Source: Actinoplanes derwentensis (GTDB taxonomy: Bacteria; Actinomycetota; Actinomycetes; Mycobacteriales; Micromonosporaceae). Taken from it: a stretch of 64,000 nucleotides of DNA. The stretch lies in assembly GCF_900104725.1 (NCBI RefSeq), contig NZ_LT629758.1, forward strand, positions 186,001 through 250,000, in the 5' to 3' direction. Of this stretch, positions 60,016 through 64,000 are shown piece by piece. The notes under the pieces are model-generated. The model was not told the DNA's origin. It made no database searches and worked only from the letters and a program-made list of their open reading frames with translations. Each line of letters opens with the position of its first letter. Position 1 is the first letter of the stretch. The translations under genes and the position numbers were made by a program.

Positions 60016-61098
60016 TCAGGTCAGCAGCGTGGCCGCGTGACGGCCGGCCGCGGCGGCGGCCAGGAAATACCCATGATCCTGGTCCAGTTTGCGGCCCATG
60101 GTGGACAGCGGGACCGGGCTGTCGCGCAGCGCCCGGTCCAGGCCGTCAGTGGCGACGCGGACGATGCGGTGCCGCGCGGCGAGCGGGGCGAGCGCGGCGT
60201 CGACGGCGGCGGCCAGGCGGGGCTCCAGGCCGTCCGGCACGGGCAGGTCGGCGCGGGCGAGAGCGACTTTCCCGTACGCGGTCAGGCTGTGATGTGACAC
60301 TCCACGATGCCGGTCGCGGCCGTCCGCGTCGGAGATCCGCAACGACCCGACCGGGCGGCCACCGAGCACCGCCACCGCGTTGACCGCCTCGCCGAGGGCC
60401 ACGCCGGAGAATCCCCAGGGTGTGCCGGTACCCAGGTTGCCGGGTCCCTGCGCGACGATCGTCACGTCGGCGCCGAGCACGTGCCGGGCGGCCAGCAGCC
60501 CGGTGTGCACGGTACTGGCCTCCAGGTCGCCGCCGAACGCCTGCCCGGTGGTGACCGTTCCGGCCAGGTGGTCGCGCAGGCCGTCGAGAGTGCGGGAGAA
60601 CCAGGCCGGCAGCGCCCCGCCGTCGGTCATCAGATAGGCGACCCGCACTCCGGGACGGCCGTCCCGGATCCCGGCCAGGATCGCGGGCAGTGCCGAATGC
60701 AGGTCGGCGGTCACCACCGGCATCCCGTCGAGCGACTCGGCCGACTCCATCACCGCACGGTGCGGGGAGGCCTCCTCGTCGACACCGAGCAGGATCGCCT
60801 GCAGCGGGGTGTAGCGGGCTTTGACCAGGTGGCCGCCGTCGCGGGAGGTCCCGTCGTCGGCGGGGTCGGCGGGCAGCCGGTCGGGCAAGGCCACGACCAG
60901 TGCGTACCCTCCGGTGCCCAGGCCCATCACCAGTGCGCCCACGTTCAGCAGCACCCGGTCGCCGGGCTCCGGCACCCCGACCAGTTCGGGGTAGGCGAGG
61001 GCCCGCAGCGGGCCGTCGCCGGTGGTCACGTCGAGTTCGACGGCACCGTGCCAGCTCCGCCGTACCGCCTGAACCGTTCCCGACCGCCAGCGCACCAT
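60016..61098 (-). CDS. DUF3866 family protein
   Basis: The 360-residue protein is of the DUF3866 type: MVRWRSGTVQAVRRSWHGAV at the start, PEPGDRVLLNVGALVMGLGT, GGHLVKARYTPLQAILLGVD, DLHSALPAILAGIRDGRPGV, and DVTIVAQGPGNLGTGTPWGF, with a late HRGVSHHSLTAYGKVALA. It looks like a soluble alpha/beta enzyme; the role is unknown. ATG 61098 is chosen because TAGGGT lies 7 nt upstream on the minus strand. It is divergent from pafB across an 87-bp gap. This arrangement with pafBC is common in actinobacteria. Confidence 0.82.
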   Translation of the reverse strand: MVRWRSGTVQAVRRSWHGAVELDVTTGDGPLRALAYPELVGVPEPGDRVLLNVGALVMGLGTGGYALVVALPDRLPADPADDGTSRDGGHLVKARYTPLQAILLGVDEEASPHRAVMESAESLDGMPVVTADLHSALPAILAGIRDGRPGVRVAYLMTDGGALPAWFSRTLDGLRDHLAGTVTTGQAFGGDLEASTVHTGLLAARHVLGADVTIVAQGPGNLGTGTPWGFSGVALGEAVNAVAVLGGRPVGSLRISDADGRDRHRGVSHHSLTAYGKVALARADLPVPDGLEPRLAAAVDAALAPLAARHRIVRVATDGLDRALRDSPVPLSTMGRKLDQDHGYFLAAAAAGRHAATLLT

Positions 61099-61105
61099 GC
61101 GGCGA

Positions 61106-61111
61106 ACCCTA
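61106..61111 (-). promoter_or_regulatory. -10 box TAGGGT of the DUF3866 gene (leaderless)
   Basis: TAGGGT on the minus strand lies 7 nt before ATG 61098. Confidence 0.55.
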
Positions 61112-61171
61112 CAAGCCGCCACCGGCGTCCCCCGTGGCAGTGACGGATGACGGTCCTCGCGGGCGGGCTGC

Positions 61172-61177
61172 TAGCGT
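61172..61177 (+). promoter_or_regulatory. -10 box TAGCGT of pafB (leaderless)
   Basis: TAGCGT lies 8 nt before GTG 61186. Confidence 0.5.
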
Positions 61178-61185
61178 TGCGTCTC

Positions 61186-62175
61186 GTGTCGCGCACTCGC
61201 ACCGAGCGCCTGGTAAACCTGGTCATCTGTCTCCTGTCCACGCGACGGTTCCTCACCGCCGCGCAGATCGCCCTGACCGTGCCCGGTTACGAGCACGACC
61301 CCTCCGATCCACGTGATCACGAGGCGTTCCAGCGGAAGTTCGAGCGGGACAAGGCGGAGCTGAGGGAACTCGGCGTGCCGCTGGAGACGGGCACGGCGAG
61401 CATCTTCGACCAGGAGCCCGGTTACCGCATCGCCCAGCGGGAGTACGCGCTTCCCGACATCCTGCTCGAACCGGACGAGGCCGCCGCCGTGGGCATCGCC
61501 GCCCGGTTGTGGCAGCACGCCGGACTGGCCGCCGCCGCCTCGTCCGGGCTGGCAAAACTGCGGGCCGCCGGAGTCGAGGTGGACCCGCAGGCCACCCTCG
61601 GGGTGGAACCGGTCGTCACGGTCGACCCGTCGTTCGGCCCGCTCACCTCGGCCGCCCGCGAGCGTCGCGCGGTCACCTTCAAGTACCGGGTTCCCGAAGT
61701 CGACGAGCCCAGCACCCGCCGCCTGGAGCCGTGGGGTGTGGTCTGCTGGCGCGGCCGGTGGTACGTGGTCGGTCACGACCGGGACCGGGACGCCACCCGC
61801 TGTTTCCGGCTGTCCCGCATCGTCGGTGACGTGCGTGCCGGTGGTCCCCTCGGTGCTTTCGAACCGCCCGCCGGGGCCGACCTGATCAGTCACGTCGCCC
61901 GTTCGTCCGGTCCGGTCGCGCGGACCGGCCGGGCCACCGTCATGGTTCGTCCCGGCCGGGCCGCCGGGCTGCGCCGGATGGCCGCCGAGGTGACTCCCGG
62001 GCCCGACGGCGACCGCTTGACCATCAACTTCGGTGACGTCGACTGGCTGGCCGCACGGATCGCCGGGTACGGGCCGGACGCTCGCGCCGACGGCCCGCCG
62101 GAGCTGCGCGAAGCCGTGATCCAGCATCTCAAGGAGCTGATCGTGCGCCACGACAGTCCGGCGGTGACGGCATGA
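61186..62175 (+). CDS. pafB: WYL-domain transcriptional regulator PafB
   Basis: The 329-residue protein has an N-terminal winged helix (RTRTERLVNLVICLLSTRRF, then LTAAQIALTVPGY), a middle helical part (DILLEPDEAAAVGIAARLWQ), and a WYL domain (AVTFKYRVPEVDEPSTRRLE, GVVCWRGRWYVVGHDRDRDA). PafB works with PafC as an activator of LexA-independent DNA-damage genes. GTG 61186 starts the family-like sequence and has a leaderless -10 box. Its stop overlaps the pafC start as ATGA, coupling the two. The genes are next to the Pup system, but their own regulon is DNA repair. Confidence 0.94.
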   Translation: MSRTRTERLVNLVICLLSTRRFLTAAQIALTVPGYEHDPSDPRDHEAFQRKFERDKAELRELGVPLETGTASIFDQEPGYRIAQREYALPDILLEPDEAAAVGIAARLWQHAGLAAAASSGLAKLRAAGVEVDPQATLGVEPVVTVDPSFGPLTSAARERRAVTFKYRVPEVDEPSTRRLEPWGVVCWRGRWYVVGHDRDRDATRCFRLSRIVGDVRAGGPLGAFEPPAGADLISHVARSSGPVARTGRATVMVRPGRAAGLRRMAAEVTPGPDGDRLTINFGDVDWLAARIAGYGPDARADGPPELREAVIQHLKELIVRHDSPAVTA

Positions 62176-63137
62176 GTGTTCCGCGTACGCCGTCCGGGGA
62201 TCGCCTCGGCCGGCTGCTCAACCTGGTGCCGTACCTGCTGGCCCGTCCGGGGATCTTGATCTCCGAGGCCGCCACCGATCTGGGTGTCACCGGCAAGCAA
62301 CTGCGCGAGGACCTGGAACTGCTCTGGGTCTGTGGCCTGCCCGGGTACGGTCCCGGTGACCTGATCGACATGGCCATCGACGGTGACCATGTCACGATCA
62401 GTCACGACGCCGGCATGGACAAGCCGCTGCGGCTCAACCCCGACGAGGCGCTCGCCCTGATCGTGGCGTTGCGGATGCTCGCCGAGACCCCCGGCATCGG
62501 CACCCGCGACGCGATCGAACGGGCCCTCGCGAAGATCGAGAACGCGGCGGGTGAACTGGCCGGGACGCCGGTCGCGGTGCGGCTGCCGGCCAACCAGAAG
62601 CGGCTCACCGCGGTCCGGACCGCTGTCGAATCCGGGCACGCGCTCCAGCTCACCTACTACACGCCGTCGCGGGACGAGTCCACCGACCGGGTGGTCGACC
62701 CGATGCGGATGCTGATGGTCGGCGGTTTCAACTACCTGGAGGCGTGGTGCCGCCGGGCCGAGGCGACCCGGCTGTTCCGGATCGACCGGATCGACGCGTT
62801 CACCGAACTGGACGAGCCGTCCGCGCCGCCGGCCGCCGCTGTGCCGCACGACATGAGCACCGGAGTCTTCCGGCCCGGACCTGAACTTCCGCTGGTCACA
62901 TTGCGGGTCGGCCGGGGTGGCCGGTGGATCACCGAGTACTACCCGGTCGAGCAGGTGGTCCGGGACGGCGCCGAGTGGCAGGTCACCATGCGGGTCACCG
63001 ATCTGGGCTGGGCGCAGCGTTTCCTCGCCGGTCAGGGCCGCGACGTGACGGTGGTCGGCCCGCCGGAACTGCTGGAACGGATCCGGGCCCAGGCCGTCGC
63101 GGCCCTCGACCAGTACGCCTCGCCGGCCGCCGGTTAG
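62172..63137 (+). CDS. pafC: WYL-domain transcriptional regulator PafC
   Basis: The 321-residue protein mirrors PafB: an N-terminal helix-turn-helix (RLLNLVPYLLARPGILISEA, then LGVTGKQLREDLELL), a linker domain, and a WYL domain (ALQLTYYTPSRDESTDRVVD, FNYLEAWCRRAEATRLFRID). A C-terminal WCX-like extension ends at DQYASPAAG. It overlaps pafB by four bases. It forms the PafBC complex that binds RNA polymerase and promoters of DNA-damage genes after a signal. Its TAG stop is the first part of the TAGGGT box of the next gene. Confidence 0.94.
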   Translation: MSVPRTPSGDRLGRLLNLVPYLLARPGILISEAATDLGVTGKQLREDLELLWVCGLPGYGPGDLIDMAIDGDHVTISHDAGMDKPLRLNPDEALALIVALRMLAETPGIGTRDAIERALAKIENAAGELAGTPVAVRLPANQKRLTAVRTAVESGHALQLTYYTPSRDESTDRVVDPMRMLMVGGFNYLEAWCRRAEATRLFRIDRIDAFTELDEPSAPPAAAVPHDMSTGVFRPGPELPLVTLRVGRGGRWITEYYPVEQVVRDGAEWQVTMRVTDLGWAQRFLAGQGRDVTVVGPPELLERIRAQAVAALDQYASPAAG

Positions 63138-63140
63138 GGT
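63135..63140 (+). promoter_or_regulatory. -10 box TAGGGT of the small membrane gene, overlapping the pafC stop
   Basis: TAGGGT lies 6 nt before GTG 63147; its first three bases are the pafC stop codon. Confidence 0.5.
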
Positions 63141-63146
63141 TACCGG

Positions 63147-63395
63147 GTGCTGATGTGGGTCTGGATCGCTGTCGTGGCGATCGCGCTGATCGTGCTGTCC
63201 GCCGTCGCCATGAAGGTTCTCGGCCGCCTGCACGGCCTGGAACGTGCCGCCCGCAAGCTTCAGCACCGGCAGGAGGAGGCACTCGAACTGCAGGCCGGTG
63301 CCGAGCGCCTGCAGGTGACTCTCGAAGCCCTTCAGGAACGGGCTGAGCTGGCCCACGACCAGGTGGAGCAGATCAAGGCCGGCCGCGGCCGCTGA
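63147..63395 (+). CDS. Small membrane-anchored coiled-coil protein
   Basis: The 82-residue protein has an N-terminal membrane helix (MWVWIAVVAIALIVLSAVAM) and then a coiled coil to the end (LERAARKLQHRQEEALELQ, LEALQERAELAHDQVEQIKA). It is not TatB; that lacks this start. Genes of this kind are common between pafC and tatA in actinobacteria, and the role is unknown. GTG 63147 follows the leaderless box. Confidence 0.7.
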   Translation: MLMWVWIAVVAIALIVLSAVAMKVLGRLHGLERAARKLQHRQEEALELQAGAERLQVTLEALQERAELAHDQVEQIKAGRGR

Positions 63396-63529
63396 GCCGG
63401 GTGGTTCCCGACCTGTTGTCCCGACCTTCGCGAAGATCATAAGAAACCGGAAGGTTCCGAAGGCCGACTTCGGCGGGATCCGCACGTACGATGGACCCCG
63501 CAACCGATCCGACCGACTGGAGTCTTTCC

Positions 63530-63907
63530 ATGGGCGTCCTCAAGCCATGGCACATCATCGTCCTCGTTGTTGTGCTGATCCTGCTCTTCGGCGCCAAGCG
63601 ACTTCCCGACGCGGCGCGTTCTCTCGGACGCTCGTTGCGCATCATCAAGGCGGAGACCAAGGGCCTCGTCGACGACGACAAGGACAACCTCGCGGACAAG
63701 GCGGACGCCAATCATGGCTACTCGCCGTTGCAGGGTGAGGTTCAGCAGCCTTACCAGCAGCCCGGCTACCAGCAGGCGCCGCCGCCCGGTTACCAGCAGC
63801 CGCAGCCCGGTTTCCAGCAGGCGCCGCCGCCCGGTTACCAGCAGCCGGCCGCCCCGCAGTCCCAGCCGTTCGTGGACCCGGTGCAGCACCGCACCAACGA
63901 CCGCTGA
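63530..63907 (+). CDS. tatA: Twin-arginine translocase subunit TatA
   Basis: The 125-residue protein has the TatA layout: a short N-terminus, one membrane helix ([20 protein letters not shown]), the hinge, and an amphipathic helix ([18 protein letters not shown]). Its C-terminal tail has repeats of [10 protein letters not shown] type, which are longer and more regular than in most TatA. TatA forms the pore-like assembly that moves folded proteins across the membrane with TatC. ATG 63530 is preceded by GGAG at 8 nt. It precedes tatC by 9 nt, so both are one operon. Confidence 0.93.
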   Translation: MGVLKPWHIIVLVVVLILLFGAKRLPDAARSLGRSLRIIKAETKGLVDDDKDNLADKADANHGYSPLQGEVQQPYQQPGYQQAPPPGYQQPQPGFQQAPPPGYQQPAAPQSQPFVDPVQHRTNDR

Positions 63908-63916
63908 TCCGGGCCG

Positions 63917-64000
63917 ATGGCACTGAGCCTGCGTAAGAAAAAGGGGCCCACCAAGTTCGAGCAGGCGTCCGACGGCTCGATGACGCTGATCGAGCACGTC
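63917..64000 (+). CDS. tatC: Twin-arginine translocase subunit TatC (5' end, cut by window edge)
   Basis: The visible 28 codons read MALSLRKKKGPTKFEQASDG and then SMTLIEHV, ending at the window edge. The SMTLIEH segment is the conserved start of TatC, which normally continues with the first membrane helix and acts as receptor for twin-arginine signal peptides. ATG 63917 lies 9 nt after tatA. Confidence 0.85.
   Translation, partial: MALSLRKKKGPTKFEQASDGSMTLIEHV

Overview
This is a high-GC actinobacterial chromosome segment, most likely from the Micromonosporaceae (Actinoplanes-like). Several features support this: a complete Pup-proteasome gene set, the mycothiol ligase mshC, an F420-type LLM oxidoreductase, a DUF3090/SCO1664-family pair next to mshC, and many genes that appear to be transcribed as leaderless mRNAs from TANNNT -10 boxes. 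The assignment is inferred from gene content and gene order; no database search was run. I found no tRNA, rRNA, insertion sequence, integrase or CRISPR array.

Layout. 1-8.9 kb: the end of an LPXTG surface protein, a GCS2-family ligase, a 1543-residue low-complexity Gly/Pro/Ser protein, a decayed cheR remnant and an STAS-HATPase anti-sigma-type regulator. 9-13.8 kb: secA2, a receiver-less OmpR-type winged-helix protein, a uridine-kinase-like protein without a P-loop, and a DksA/TraR zinc-finger protein. 13.8-18.5 kb: a four-gene minus-strand operon built around an FtsK/EccC-like ATPase, with a small helical protein at its start and a coiled-coil membrane protein at its end. This is the best candidate for an uncharacterised system. 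18.7-21.8 kb: a NYN-domain protein divergent from a clpC-type unfoldase across a HAIR-like (HspR) operator. 21.8-27.6 kb: LysR, hemerythrin, M20 peptidase, DUF5703, and a second small operon whose members include a W-x-G protein resembling type VII substrates. 27.6-33.3 kb: aldo/keto reductase, LLM oxidoreductase, histidine phosphatase, DUF3090, SCO1664-family and mshC. 33.3-35.5 kb: a gene-poor stretch with one small secreted Asn/Tyr/Ser-rich protein.

35.5-45.6 kb holds regulators and single enzymes: a two-component pair, an alpha/beta hydrolase, GntR, PAC2, ArsR with an AHSA1 partner, a lipoprotein metallopeptidase, two HAD phosphatases and an orphan response regulator with a disrupted receiver domain. 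45.8-64 kb is the conserved block: RecB/Cas4-like nuclease, M50 protease, trmI, a hypothetical gene, arc/mpa, an acyltransferase, dop, pup, prcB, prcA, pafA, a small membrane protein, an O-methyltransferase, DUF3866, pafB, pafC, a small membrane protein, tatA and the start of tatC.

How the genes work together. Pup ends in GGE, so it is ready for PafA ligation without Dop deamidation. Pupylated proteins are unfolded by ARC/Mpa, whose C-terminus is QYL, and passed to PrcAB. Dop removes Pup, and PafB/PafC form the adjacent WYL-domain DNA-damage regulator. An inverted repeat between pup and prcB, and others after arc and prcA, split the block into separately expressed units. Two short patterns recur across the window: TANNNT hexamers 6-9 nt before start codons, and short tandem duplications spanning stop codons.
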